DNA of 64,000 nucleotides, from NCBI GenBank assembly GCA_900539095.1, contig UQAR01000003.1:7359-71358 (forward strand), read 5' to 3'. This document shows, in pieces, positions 41,986 to 51,187 of this stretch. The position numbers and the translations under genes were made by a program. The notes below the pieces were generated by a model. The model was not told the DNA's origin. It saw nothing but the letters and a program-made list of their open reading frames with translations, and searched no databases. The first letter of the stretch is position 1. Every line of letters begins with the position of its first letter. The DNA is from an uncultured Ruminococcus sp. GTDB lineage: Bacteria > Bacillota > Clostridia > Oscillospirales > Ruminococcaceae.

Positions 41986-43905
41986 TCAAACCGTCGCTGT
42001 CTGCGTATTGTTCTTTTTGAGCACCTCGATAAAATCCTTTTCAGGAACAGGCTTTGAAAAATAATATCCCTGAATGAAATCGCAGCCCATGTCAAGGAGA
42101 GTGTCAAACTGGTGCTTATCCTCAATGCCCTCGGCAACTATCTGCATATTCAGTTTCTTTATCATTGCCACTGTGCTTTCGATAGCTATGCGAGCTTTTT
42201 CGCTCTTGAAACATTTCCAGACTATCTCTTTTTCAAGCTTGATAAATCTGAACGGCAGATTAAGAAGATACGTCATGTTTGAATATCCTGTGCCGTAATC
42301 GTCAAGTGCAAACTTCACGCCGAAGTCCGAAAGGGTCTTGATGTTCTTTTCCATGATATGCGGGGTATACACCGCCGCAGTTTCCGTCACTTCAAGACAA
42401 ATAGACGAAGGGTCAACCTTGTATCTGTCCATAACGCTAAGCAGCTGCTCGACCAAGTCAGACTGCATACACTGCACCACAGAGAGATTTACCTGAACAT
42501 AATCAATGCCCAGCGAAGTGCCGACGCCCTTTTTGATAAAGCGGCAAGCCTCTTCAAAAACAAATTTGCCTATCTTCAGTATCTTGCCGTTTTCCTCTGC
42601 AATAGGTATGAACTCCTGCGGAGGGATAAAGCCAAGCTTGTCGTCCTTCAATCTCACAAGTGCCTCGCAAGAAACTATCTTGTCCCTTGTGCGTGAGTAT
42701 ATAGGCTGATAGTAGACCTCAAAACCTCTGTTATCCAAAGCCTTGTCGATTGCATTTTCTACCTCGCTGCGGCGTTTGCTGTCATAGAAATTGATGTCGG
42801 AGGCATGAAGAAGTCTTTCCGTTTCAGGCTCACGATGCTTGAACTGCTCGATAAAGTCAAGGAGCATATCCGTATTGTCAACGTCCTCAGGACAGTCAAG
42901 CCTCATAAAGCAGGCTGTTATAAGTGTATCCACCGTGCCTATCTTCCAGTTGTTAGAAAGCTTTTCTCTTATAACACGGTAAGTTTCACCAAGGTGTTCA
43001 GAATCCTTCGAGAAGAAAAGTGCAAAGCATTCGTCCTCAAGATAAAAGCCGTCGCCGAGATTTACAAAGGTGTAAAGATAGTCTGAAAAGCTCCTGAGCA
43101 GAGAGTTTGAAAAACGTCCGCCAAAGGTCTTCATAAGCATTTTATAATCAGGTATCTTTATAAGCAGCAGTGAGAAATCAGAATTTGAGGCATACTTTAC
43201 GGTGCACTTGTTCACAAAACTGCTCCAGTTGAGCATTTTTGTGCTAGGGTCTATCATATCGTCCTGACTTTGCAGTGTGAACATTATAAGCAGCATACAA
43301 ACCGACGCCGCAAAACATTCCACCAGAAGATACCGATTTATCATCTGTATTATGACCGCCACGACCGTCATTAAAATAAATGCCGTTATGGAAGTTACCA
43401 CCTGTCTTGTGAGCATACTCCTGTTGCCCATTGCGTATATGATGCCGAATGCAAGATAGTATATGGCAACGGCATATGTGAGCGGCTGCAAAGGACCTCT
43501 GTGATAAATGCCCTGAGCGTCAACATTTACGATAAAATGCGTCGCAGGCGATGTCACCACGAAAATAAGGTCTATTATAATAGGTGCGAACAGCACGCTT
43601 TTGAACAGGTTGGACAGATTCTTGATACCGTCTGTAAGATAAAGTATATACACCATGAAGATGAATGGGATGAGGTTGTGGGTAAAATAATATGCCGTGT
43701 GGAAAAATGTTTTTACGCCTATCCCCAATTCAAATGTGGATAATACAGAAAAAATGTCAAACACCGTTGACAAAGCCGAGTCGCCCACAAGAATAGCAAA
43801 AACCTTGTTCTTGCCGCAAGGAATACGCTTTTTAAAATAGAATACAACTCCTGTAATAAGATATATCACAAGTGCACATATATCGTAATGGATAATATAA
43901 CCCAC
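41986..43905 (-). CDS. Membrane-bound (7TM-type) EAL phosphodiesterase with degenerate GGDEF
   Basis: The 639-residue protein has ~6-7 N-terminal membrane helices (~1-210), a GGDEF-like domain without the motif (residues where GGDEF should be read YLEDECFALFF), and an EAL domain from ~385. EAL motifs are CEALVRL, QVNLS, EVTETA, LDDYGTGYSN, VAEGIE and IQGYYFSKP. The usual KID motif is changed to KLE (FIKLEKEIV): Lys is kept but the following Asp is Glu. Activity is therefore probable but less certain than for the other two. The start is a GTG with GGGGAGG 8 nt upstream. Single gene. Confidence 0.87.
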   Translation of the reverse strand: MGYIIHYDICALVIYLITGVVFYFKKRIPCGKNKVFAILVGDSALSTVFDIFSVLSTFELGIGVKTFFHTAYYFTHNLIPFIFMVYILYLTDGIKNLSNLFKSVLFAPIIIDLIFVVTSPATHFIVNVDAQGIYHRGPLQPLTYAVAIYYLAFGIIYAMGNRSMLTRQVVTSITAFILMTVVAVIIQMINRYLLVECFAASVCMLLIMFTLQSQDDMIDPSTKMLNWSSFVNKCTVKYASNSDFSLLLIKIPDYKMLMKTFGGRFSNSLLRSFSDYLYTFVNLGDGFYLEDECFALFFSKDSEHLGETYRVIREKLSNNWKIGTVDTLITACFMRLDCPEDVDNTDMLLDFIEQFKHREPETERLLHASDINFYDSKRRSEVENAIDKALDNRGFEVYYQPIYSRTRDKIVSCEALVRLKDDKLGFIPPQEFIPIAEENGKILKIGKFVFEEACRFIKKGVGTSLGIDYVQVNLSVVQCMQSDLVEQLLSVMDRYKVDPSSICLEVTETAAVYTPHIMEKNIKTLSDFGVKFALDDYGTGYSNMTYLLNLPFRFIKLEKEIVWKCFKSEKARIAIESTVAMIKKLNMQIVAEGIEDKHQFDTLLDMGCDFIQGYYFSKPVPEKDFIEVLKKNNTQTATV

Positions 43906-44227
43906 ACCGCAGACCTCCCCATATTATTCTAATAATATTTTAACATAACTCTGTTATTGATACAACTGATTTAACAAAAAGTTATAACTTTTTTGGTTGA
44001 CTGCATAACTTACAAGTAAAAGAAAGCCCGAATTTAGGGGTTTTGTCAAGTGCTGGCATAACTTTTCAAGGCTCGTTCACGGGGCGTACAAATATTAGAC
44101 ACCTTGAACATTTTAACATTTTCCGTTCAAAGGTCTATGTCTGAAAAGTTAGAAAAGCGTCAATAATTTAACTTACGGCAAATTGATATACAAAATTTTA
44201 AATGATTTTTAAATTTGTCGGTTTGAC
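43906..44227. other. Intergenic region between divergent genes, with operator-like palindrome
   Basis: The region holds the promoter area for the 7TM-EAL gene on one side. A perfect palindrome, AAAAAGTTA / TAACTTTTT (43976-43993), lies ~70 bp upstream of that gene. CATAACTT occurs twice, near 44004 and 44058. No ORF or RNA gene is recognised. Confidence 0.5.
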
Positions 44228-44256
44228 TTGACTAATAAACAATATAGAGTTATACT
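44228..44256 (+). promoter_or_regulatory. SigA promoter of the P-type ATPase operon
   Basis: TTGACT (44228-44233), a 17-nt spacer and TATACT (44251-44256). Leader of about 115 nt. CGGTA and TACCG segments (44265-44269 and 44325-44329) could close a stem in the leader. Confidence 0.7.
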
Positions 44257-44333
44257 GAAATCACGGTAAAAATCCTGTCAGAGGACTTGTTATATGCTCG
44301 TCTTTTGGCAGAGTTTCTGTATATACCGAAATA

Positions 44334-44349
44334 ATTAGTTCTTACTAAT
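44334..44349. promoter_or_regulatory. Possible metal-regulator box before the P-type ATPase operon
   Basis: ATTAG-TTCTTA-CTAAT has the TTAG-N6-CTAA core of the other boxes. It is located in the leader, ~75 nt past the predicted start. Confidence 0.5.
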
Positions 44350-44377
44350 ATTTAAAAACAAAACAGGAGGTAATATT

Positions 44378-44626
44378 ATGTTAAAGTGTTTTAAAGACGA
44401 AAAATTCTGGTGTGCAGTAGGCGGAGCAGCCGCAGTTATTCTTGGCAAGAAGGTCGTAAAGGCTAAAAAGACAAGAGAGCTTGCCGTTACAGGTCTTGCA
44501 AAGGGAATGAAACTCAAGAGCGATGCTCAGTCAGCACTGAGAAGTATGAAGGACGAGGCATCTGATATCTGCTATGACGCAAAGGTCGAGGCAGGCATAG
44601 ATAAAGAGGAAGAAGTAACTGAATAA
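44378..44626 (+). CDS. DUF6110-like small protein upstream of the P-type ATPase
   Basis: The 82-residue protein has a short hydrophobic N-terminal part (WCAVGGAAAVILGKKVV), a Lys-rich stretch and an acidic end (DKEEEVTE). It resembles small proteins (DUF6110) commonly encoded just before heavy-metal ATPases in Clostridia. The AGGAGG RBS is strong, and its stop codon overlaps the ATPase start (TAATG), so translation is coupled. A chaperone or regulatory role for the ATPase is inference. Confidence 0.75.
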   Translation: MLKCFKDEKFWCAVGGAAAVILGKKVVKAKKTRELAVTGLAKGMKLKSDAQSALRSMKDEASDICYDAKVEAGIDKEEEVTE

Positions 44627-46725
44627 TGAGAGCACAGATCGTTTATGACAAGCCCTGCCGCATACGTTTCCGCTGCGGCTGTGACGCTTTCACAAAAGAA
44701 CTTGAACGGTCGATACACAAGCTTGTTATGTCAAACCCTTGGGCAGAGGGCTGCGAGGCTCACTATGAGAACGGCGGCATACTTATCCGCTACAAGGACG
44801 GTCACAGGGCTGACGCTGTAGAGCTTGTGAGAAAGCTCAGAGCAAGCGAGCTTGAGCCTGTCAGCGACAATCAGTATGACACCGAGGAGATAGACAGGAC
44901 TTTCAAGTCTGATCTTGCAAAGCTTGTTGCCCAAAGGTATATAAGAAAAGCTGTTCTTCCTGCACCTATAGGTGCGGCACTTATTGTGTACAGCGGACTT
45001 AAATACATAGCAAAGGGCATAAGTGCACTGTTTGACGGCAAGCTGACGGTAGAGGTACTTGACGGAGCGTCAATAAGTGCTTGTCTTATCCAGAAAAATT
45101 ACAACACGGCGGGCACTGTCATGTTCCTGCTGTCTGTATCAGGACTGCTGGAGGATTACACAAGAGCGAGAACAAGAGCTGCTCTTACTGACAGCTTGGC
45201 GATAAAGGCAGATCAGGTATGGCTGGCAGGCAAGGACGCCGATACGCTTATACCAATGTCACAGTTGCAGGTGGACGACTGCATAAGAGTTCGCACCGGC
45301 AGCGTTATCCCTGTTGACGGTCAGATAACCGAGGGCGAGGCTTATATAAATGAGGCGTCCATGACAGGTGAACCTCTGGCTGTGATGAAGAGTGCAGGTT
45401 CAAGCGTTTTTGCGGGAACAGTTGTTGAGGAAGGCTCAGTTGTAATAAAAGTACGCAAGCTTTCTTCCGACACAAAGATAAGCAAGATAATCGAGCTTAT
45501 CGACAATTCAGAAAACCTTAAAGCAGGTGTGCAGAGCAATGCAGAGCGTCTTGCGGACTCTATCGTTCCATACAGCTTTCTTGGATTTGCACTCACGCTG
45601 TTGCTTACAAGAAATGTCACAAAGGCAGTTTCCGTTCTTATGGTGGACTATTCCTGTGCTATCAAGCTTTCAACGCCGATAGCCGTTATATCCGCAATAA
45701 AAGAGGCAGCCGACAGTGACGTTACAGTCAAGGGCGGAAAATATCTTGAAGAATACGCTCTTGCAGATTCCATAGTTTTTGACAAGACAGGTACGCTCAC
45801 AAACGCTGAGCCTATGCTTGAAAAAGTTATCGCCCTTGGTGATTACTCTGAAGAGGACACCCTCAAGATAGCAGCCTGCCTTGAAGAACACTTCCCTCAC
45901 AGCGTGGCGAGAGCGATAGTGAAGGGTGCTGCCGACAGAAATATCGACCATGCGGAAGAACACGCAGAGGTACAGTATATCGTGGCACACGGAATATCCA
46001 CAGCCCTCCACGGCAAGCGTGCCATTATAGGCAGCAGACATTTTGTCTGCGAGGACGAGGGCATCGAGATAACCGAAGAACAGCAGGCTGAGATAGACGA
46101 AAAGTCCGGAGCTTGCTCGGTAGTCTATCTTGCAGTGGGCGACAAGCTCACAGGTGCTCTCTGCATAAGCGACCCACCAAGACCTGAGGCTGAACAGGCT
46201 GTAAAACAGCTTAAAGAGGCAGGCATCACAAATATCGTGATGCTCACAGGCGACAGCACAAAGGCTGCCGAGATAACGGCTCAAAAGCTCGGCATATCTG
46301 ATTTCAGAGCACAGGTGCTCCCAGAGGACAAGCACAGATATGTTGAACAGCTCAAAGAGCAGGGCCACAGAGTTATAATGGTCGGCGACGGAATAAACGA
46401 CGCCCCTGCACTTGCGGCGGCAAACGTTTCCGTTGCAATGAGCGACGCATCAGATATCGCAAAGGAGACCGCTGATATCACCGTTCGTGGTGCAGACCTC
46501 ACACAGCTTGCAGCTATAAGAGAACTGAGCGTAAAGCTTATGAACAGGATAAACAGCAACTACAGATTTATCGTTCTGTTCAATTCAGCACTTTTGCTCT
46601 CAGGTGCATTCGGACTTTTGCAGCCGTCTGCGTCAGCACTTTTGCATAACGCCTCAACAATGGCAATATGTGCAAAGAGCATGACACCGCTTGAGGACAA
46701 AAAACACAAAAAGAAAAACAAGTAA
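44626..46725 (+). CDS. Heavy-metal P1B-type ATPase
   Basis: The 699-residue metal-pumping ATPase has TGEP (247-250), DKTGT phosphorylation site (386-390), MLTGDS, and VGDGINDAPAL. The N-terminus has a degenerate HMA-like region with CRIRFRCGC (11-19). The membrane metal site, usually CPC or SPC, is here S-C-A-I-K (343-347, followed by LSTP), and the last helices contain HNAST. This SCAIK variant does not match Cu+ or Zn2+ pumps, so the transported metal is uncertain; Mn2+ or Fe2+ is plausible given the operator box upstream. Eight membrane helices are likely. A strong terminator follows. Confidence 0.88.
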   Translation: MRAQIVYDKPCRIRFRCGCDAFTKELERSIHKLVMSNPWAEGCEAHYENGGILIRYKDGHRADAVELVRKLRASELEPVSDNQYDTEEIDRTFKSDLAKLVAQRYIRKAVLPAPIGAALIVYSGLKYIAKGISALFDGKLTVEVLDGASISACLIQKNYNTAGTVMFLLSVSGLLEDYTRARTRAALTDSLAIKADQVWLAGKDADTLIPMSQLQVDDCIRVRTGSVIPVDGQITEGEAYINEASMTGEPLAVMKSAGSSVFAGTVVEEGSVVIKVRKLSSDTKISKIIELIDNSENLKAGVQSNAERLADSIVPYSFLGFALTLLLTRNVTKAVSVLMVDYSCAIKLSTPIAVISAIKEAADSDVTVKGGKYLEEYALADSIVFDKTGTLTNAEPMLEKVIALGDYSEEDTLKIAACLEEHFPHSVARAIVKGAADRNIDHAEEHAEVQYIVAHGISTALHGKRAIIGSRHFVCEDEGIEITEEQQAEIDEKSGACSVVYLAVGDKLTGALCISDPPRPEAEQAVKQLKEAGITNIVMLTGDSTKAAEITAQKLGISDFRAQVLPEDKHRYVEQLKEQGHRVIMVGDGINDAPALAAANVSVAMSDASDIAKETADITVRGADLTQLAAIRELSVKLMNRINSNYRFIVLFNSALLLSGAFGLLQPSASALLHNASTMAICAKSMTPLEDKKHKKKNK

Positions 46726-46734
46726 ACAAAATAT

Positions 46735-46770
46735 AAAGAGCGAATGACATCATGTCATTCGCTCTTTTTG
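46735..46770 (+). terminator. Terminator after the P-type ATPase
   Basis: A perfect 15-bp stem AAAGAGCGAATGACA / TGTCATTCGCTCTTT with a 3-nt loop and T-tract. It also suits the convergent mannanase gene. Confidence 0.92.
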
Positions 46771-46799
46771 CATCTTAATAAATGTAACGCTTTTTTTAA

Positions 46800-49700
46800 T
46801 TACCTAGCAGGTGTACAGTAGCAAATAGAATAAACTGTGATATCACCGTTTTTTGCCGCAGCATGAAGCTGATCCAGCTTATCAAAACCTGTACCAAGCC
46901 CCTTTACACAGTCTGCATATGTGAACTTAGCATAGTAATGATCATTCGCTCTGCCTGTTTCGCTAGGCTGAACTCTTGCCCAGCTTGCTCCTCCTGACCA
47001 GCTCTGGAGAATAAGCTCAAGCTCGTTCTCTGCACCCGAATACTCAACATAGAAATAGCCGTTGGCAGAAAGATACGAAACATCAAAACTGCCATAATTT
47101 TTTGAAGTCATAACTGAAACTGCCTGACCCCATGAGCCGCATGATTTTGCACCCCAGAAAATAGATACATATGGATCCTGCTCCGGCTTATCAGGGTCAA
47201 CAGGATCTACCGGATCAACCGGCTCTGTTGACTTCCCAACAATATACTTAACACTAAGAACTTCGATATCTCCGTTAGCCGCACCAACATGGAAGCGGTC
47301 TACTTTAGAGAAATCTGTTGTTCCGAACGCCGCCGCAACATCGTCGTAGCTGTACTTTGCGTATACAATGCCGTCCTTTTCTGTTACCTCAGTTGGTGAA
47401 ACTCTCGCCCAGTCTTCACCGCCTGACCAACTCTGGAGAATGACCTCCGCCTTGTCTGTGCCGCCCTTGAACTGAACTTCAAAATATCCGTCCTTTTCGA
47501 TAACTGAGCTGTCAAAGCTGCCGCCTTCCTTAGTTGTGGAAAGTGTGATAGCCTGACCCCAGCCTGATGTCTTTGCCGAGCCTGTGAAGATAACAGTTTC
47601 CTTTTTGTCACTTACCTCGCCAGTTGCAGGGATAACCTCTGTCTTTATCACCTTGCCGCAAGTTGTACACTCAGTGTGCTTTGAGCCATTTTCTGTCGCA
47701 TTAGCCGCCTTGTCGATTATCCATGCACTTTCGCTGTGACCTGTCGCAGGGATAGTTTCAGTGTACTTTTCACCGCATGAGCAAGTGTATACTTTTTCGC
47801 CGTCAGTTTCGCAAGTTGCAGCCTTTGTTGATGTGAAGGTATAGCTGTGCCTGTGACCGATAGGGTCGGTGTAATCGTCCTTCTTTGTCTCGCCGCAGGA
47901 AGTGCAGGTGTAGATAGTGTAGCCCTTTTCGTTCTCTGTAGGAGCAACTGTCTCGCCCTTTATCCAGCTGTGACCCTTTGCAGGAATAGTTTCAGTGTAC
48001 CTGTCTCCGCAAGTACAAGTGTAAATTTTCTCGCCATCTGTTGTGCAAGTAGCTTCCTTTGTTACCTTTGCGGTGTAGCTGTGAGTGTGTGATGACTTAA
48101 CATTCTTGACAGTGAGTGCAAATGTATCTGTGTTTCCGTCTGAGAATGTGTATGTAAGTGTGTAATTACCATTTGCAAGCGTCTTGAGCCAGCTTTCGTT
48201 GAGCATTATCTGACTTCCGTTTGTGGAATAATCTAAGCCGCCTGCAAGTTTCTTGCCGTTTGCTATGATAGACTCAACGCTCTTTCCATAAAGCACAAGG
48301 TCTGTTCTCACACCGCTTGGAGCATCAGCGTCAAATATGCCTGACTTTGTGGAAAGGTGTGGTTTCTCGGTCTGTCCGTCCTCATAGAAAACAACATCGT
48401 CTATGTAAACTGTACCTGTCTTTTGGGCAGAATCTCCGCCCATATAGAACGAGAACTGGTTAAGCTTTGATGTATCAAGATTTCCGCCAGACTGCCAGCT
48501 TGGTGCTTTAAAGTCAGCGAATGGTATCTTGATAGTTTTTCCGCCTGCGAAATCAAGTGCTATCTGTGCTTCAAAATAATTGTCGTTTGCGTCTCTAAGC
48601 TGAACAGTAAGGCTGTTGCCTGTGCCGTCCCCCTCTAGCCAAAGCTCAACGCCTGCAAATGATGAAGCATTTCTTACTGCAATAGGGTGGTTTACTCCGC
48701 AGTAGCCGTTTGGCGAGCCGATATCATATCCGAAAGCAAGCACCTTTGAACCGTTCTTTGTAGTAAGAGAAAGTGAAACTTCATTGCCGCCTGTGTTTCT
48801 TGAATAAGACGACCAAAGTGCCTTATCATATGAATAGCTCTCAAATGTGTCAAGCTCATCAAGGCCTGTGGTGTCGGAAACATTTATTGTAAGCTCCCTA
48901 TCCTCGCCCTCATAGAAATCGAACTTAAGCGTCACAATGCCTGCTGAAAGCGTCTTGAGATATGCACTTTTAAGGGTCACAGTGTCGCCCGAAGTAGTGT
49001 AATCTGTACCCTCTGCGAGTGAATTTCCATCAGCAACAATGCCTCTGAACTCGCTTGTCTTGCGATCCATGGTGATATCAACATCACTGCACTTCTTAGG
49101 GTTTACGTCAACAGAGATTATCTCAGGTGAGATAATAGGCTTAGGGATAGAGCTGTCGCTCACCGTCAGATTGAACTTAGGCTGATTGCCGCCTGTTGTG
49201 AGTATCCTGCACGAATACTTTGCAAGCTCCTGCCTTTTAAGATAAGAAGCCTTGATAGTAACAGCGTCGCCCCTTATGGTGTAATCGTCTGACGAGAGTT
49301 TCTTTCCGCCGACCTCAACACCGCTTATGCTGCCCTCTTTCATAGAAACATTCACCACAACGTTACCTGACTTGCTTCTGTCAAAACTGTATGTAGACTT
49401 GTCAGTGGTGTTTACAATGTTCTTCTTTTCCATTTTTGCAGCACCGTTCATCATAAGAGTTCTTGTGCTGTCCGTCTTTTCGATACCCTCAGGGCCGTAA
49501 ACGGTGTAGCCGTCATAGTCCTGATAAAGAGTGCCGTCATCAAGATAGGAAGCTATCATCCAGTAGTTGAAACCCTGATATTCGACGCCCTCATAGTAGT
49601 CCCCCGTTACAATATCCAGCCAATCTGAATAAGCGGCGTCACGCTTTGTTTTGTCTGTAAGACCGAATTCCTCAAAGATAATAGGCTTGTCAGCGGAAGA

Positions 49701-50768
49701 TGTGGTCTGGGCATGTCGCTTTATCCACTCGAGGTCATCATCGCCAAGGTCAAAGCCCCACTGATCAACGTACATATGCGGCGTGCCAAAGTCTACAGTT
49801 TCGATAGTCATAAGCTTGTCAAAGTCAACACCGTAGTAGCCTGAATATGCGGAAGACGGAAGATCTTGCTTTGCAGCTTCCTGATAGCCAAGATTATAAA
49901 AGCCCTCGTCGCCAACAGATACCATGTGATAAGGGTCGATAGACTTTACATATGCTGACATTTCCTTTGCCCAGTTATAAAGAATATCGTCCTTGCAGAA
50001 CTCGTCAACAGTACATCTCGGCTCGTTTGAAAGCTCCCAAGAAAAAACAGCTTCAGAATCCATAAGTTTCTCGCCTGTGTAGTAGTTGGTGTGATTTAAC
50101 AAAGTTTTGATATAATCCTTATACCAACCCTTGATAGTTTCATTAGTGTAAAAATCGCAGGTGTCCTTTTCGTCCACTTTGCTATTGCCAACGCTCTTGC
50201 CCTGTGACATCTGATACCACTTTACATACTGACCCATTCCGCCGAACGCTTCCCAATAGTTCGTGAAAGTGATAACAAGTTTCATATCATGTTCTTCAGC
50301 CTGCTTGATAATATAATCAAGATGTCTCAGGCCGTCCTCGCCCTCGTTCACAACAGGCTTGCCAGCCTCATCGTCCCAATACTGGAAGTAAACTCCGTCC
50401 TTTTCGCCCGTTCCGTCATTGTTGCCCTCAAAGGCCTCATGACCAGACTGCGAGTCGATCTTGCCTGTTTTCTTGCCAACGTCAAGATTTCCCCAAATTC
50501 TTATTACTTTAAGCCCCATTTTTGAAGCGTCATCGAAAACATTCTTTACCTCACTCTTTGACTTATATGTGAGATAATAGCAGTTCGTACCGCCGTAATA
50601 GTAAGGGCTCCCGTCGCACATAAACTTTGAGCCGTCAGCATAAACAAATCCCTCCGGGTGTGTCGCCGCATACTCCGCATATGCACTGATATCTGCGAAA
50701 GGCACAATGCTAACAGCCATTGCAGCAGCCGCCAGAGCCGCAGAAAATCTTCTCATTACTCCTGTCAT
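46800..50768 (-). CDS. Secreted multidomain beta-mannanase (GH5_7-like)
   Basis: An exported enzyme of ~1320 residues. The signal peptide is followed by a GH5 catalytic domain (~40-450) most like subfamily 7 endo-1,4-beta-mannanases: GGTNCYYL, LKVIRIWGN, ELSNEPRC (acid/base near E251) and PIIFEEFGL (nucleophile near E369). Two X2/Ig-like modules follow (~455-640), then a CBM-like module ending VYIDDVVFYEDG (~645-815), a third X2-like module (~820-905), two Cys/His-rich repeats with CTCG / TIPAxGH patterns (~910-1080), and two related ~110-residue putative carbohydrate-binding modules (GWGQA...LQSWSGG...WARV) joined by a Pro-Val-Asp linker. No dockerin or sorting signal is visible. SD GGAG lies 7 nt before ATG 50768. 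It feeds mannan oligosaccharides to the GH130 enzyme. Confidence 0.88.
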   Translation of the reverse strand: MTGVMRRFSAALAAAAMAVSIVPFADISAYAEYAATHPEGFVYADGSKFMCDGSPYYYGGTNCYYLTYKSKSEVKNVFDDASKMGLKVIRIWGNLDVGKKTGKIDSQSGHEAFEGNNDGTGEKDGVYFQYWDDEAGKPVVNEGEDGLRHLDYIIKQAEEHDMKLVITFTNYWEAFGGMGQYVKWYQMSQGKSVGNSKVDEKDTCDFYTNETIKGWYKDYIKTLLNHTNYYTGEKLMDSEAVFSWELSNEPRCTVDEFCKDDILYNWAKEMSAYVKSIDPYHMVSVGDEGFYNLGYQEAAKQDLPSSAYSGYYGVDFDKLMTIETVDFGTPHMYVDQWGFDLGDDDLEWIKRHAQTTSSADKPIIFEEFGLTDKTKRDAAYSDWLDIVTGDYYEGVEYQGFNYWMIASYLDDGTLYQDYDGYTVYGPEGIEKTDSTRTLMMNGAAKMEKKNIVNTTDKSTYSFDRSKSGNVVVNVSMKEGSISGVEVGGKKLSSDDYTIRGDAVTIKASYLKRQELAKYSCRILTTGGNQPKFNLTVSDSSIPKPIISPEIISVDVNPKKCSDVDITMDRKTSEFRGIVADGNSLAEGTDYTTSGDTVTLKSAYLKTLSAGIVTLKFDFYEGEDRELTINVSDTTGLDELDTFESYSYDKALWSSYSRNTGGNEVSLSLTTKNGSKVLAFGYDIGSPNGYCGVNHPIAVRNASSFAGVELWLEGDGTGNSLTVQLRDANDNYFEAQIALDFAGGKTIKIPFADFKAPSWQSGGNLDTSKLNQFSFYMGGDSAQKTGTVYIDDVVFYEDGQTEKPHLSTKSGIFDADAPSGVRTDLVLYGKSVESIIANGKKLAGGLDYSTNGSQIMLNESWLKTLANGNYTLTYTFSDGNTDTFALTVKNVKSSHTHSYTAKVTKEATCTTDGEKIYTCTCGDRYTETIPAKGHSWIKGETVAPTENEKGYTIYTCTSCGETKKDDYTDPIGHRHSYTFTSTKAATCETDGEKVYTCSCGEKYTETIPATGHSESAWIIDKAANATENGSKHTECTTCGKVIKTEVIPATGEVSDKKETVIFTGSAKTSGWGQAITLSTTKEGGSFDSSVIEKDGYFEVQFKGGTDKAEVILQSWSGGEDWARVSPTEVTEKDGIVYAKYSYDDVAAAFGTTDFSKVDRFHVGAANGDIEVLSVKYIVGKSTEPVDPVDPVDPDKPEQDPYVSIFWGAKSCGSWGQAVSVMTSKNYGSFDVSYLSANGYFYVEYSGAENELELILQSWSGGASWARVQPSETGRANDHYYAKFTYADCVKGLGTGFDKLDQLHAAAKNGDITVYSICYCTPAR

Positions 50769-50837
50769 AACCATACTCCTTTTTCATCACTTTAGCTAAT
50801 TTTTGATTAATTTAGCTTGCCGAATTATTGCATTTTT

Positions 50838-50866
50838 ACTTTACCACAAACTTAATTTAATGTCAA
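50838..50866 (-). promoter_or_regulatory. SigA promoter of the mannanase
   Basis: Minus-strand TTGACA (50861-50866), a 17-nt spacer and TAAAGT (50838-50843). Confidence 0.75.
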
Positions 50867-51084
50867 TCTCTTAAAACGATTAAGTAAACAAGTTTTTAAA
50901 AATCAATGTTTTTGACAAATAAAGAAACACGAACTTAGTGCATTGTGCTATAAGTAATCATCATTTTATATTATTTTTGTCTTTCATTGCCAAAGAAAAC
51001 AATAGCTAAAAACGTTTACATTTCATATTAACATCAAACGTTTAAGATAAACAAATTAACAAATAAAATTTACACACAAAACAA
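50867..51084. other. AT-rich region upstream of the mannanase with LacI-like palindromes
   Basis: There is no gene. It contains two AAACGTTT palindromes at 51010-51017 and 51036-51043 (26 bp centre to centre) and a related AAAACGATTAAG at ~50875. The central-CG palindrome is typical of LacI/GalR-family operators, consistent with sugar control of the mannanase. Confidence 0.5.
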
Positions 51085-51120
51085 AGCCGAGCATATCATT
51101 TCAAAATGATATTCCCGGCT
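51085..51120 (-). terminator. Terminator after the ZIP transporter
   Basis: A long imperfect stem, AGCCG and ATATCATTT pairing with AAATGATAT and CGGCT, 67 bp past the stop, followed by TTTGTTTTG on the minus strand. Confidence 0.8.
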
Positions 51121-51187
51121 ATACAAAAAGATATTCAATACACTTACCATGCATAAAGATGATCCCTATGTAAACATAAAAAAACAC

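Noticed and set aside
44257..44377. Leader of the P-ATPase operon as a purine or Mn2+ riboswitch
   Set aside because: A few bases resemble the purine aptamer (GTTTCT, closing CGGTA/TACCG), but the conserved junction sequences of the purine and yybP-ykoY classes are not present.
45670..46368. 232-codon frame antisense to the P-type ATPase
   Set aside because: No RBS or recognisable domain; the ATPase motifs on the other strand are unambiguous.
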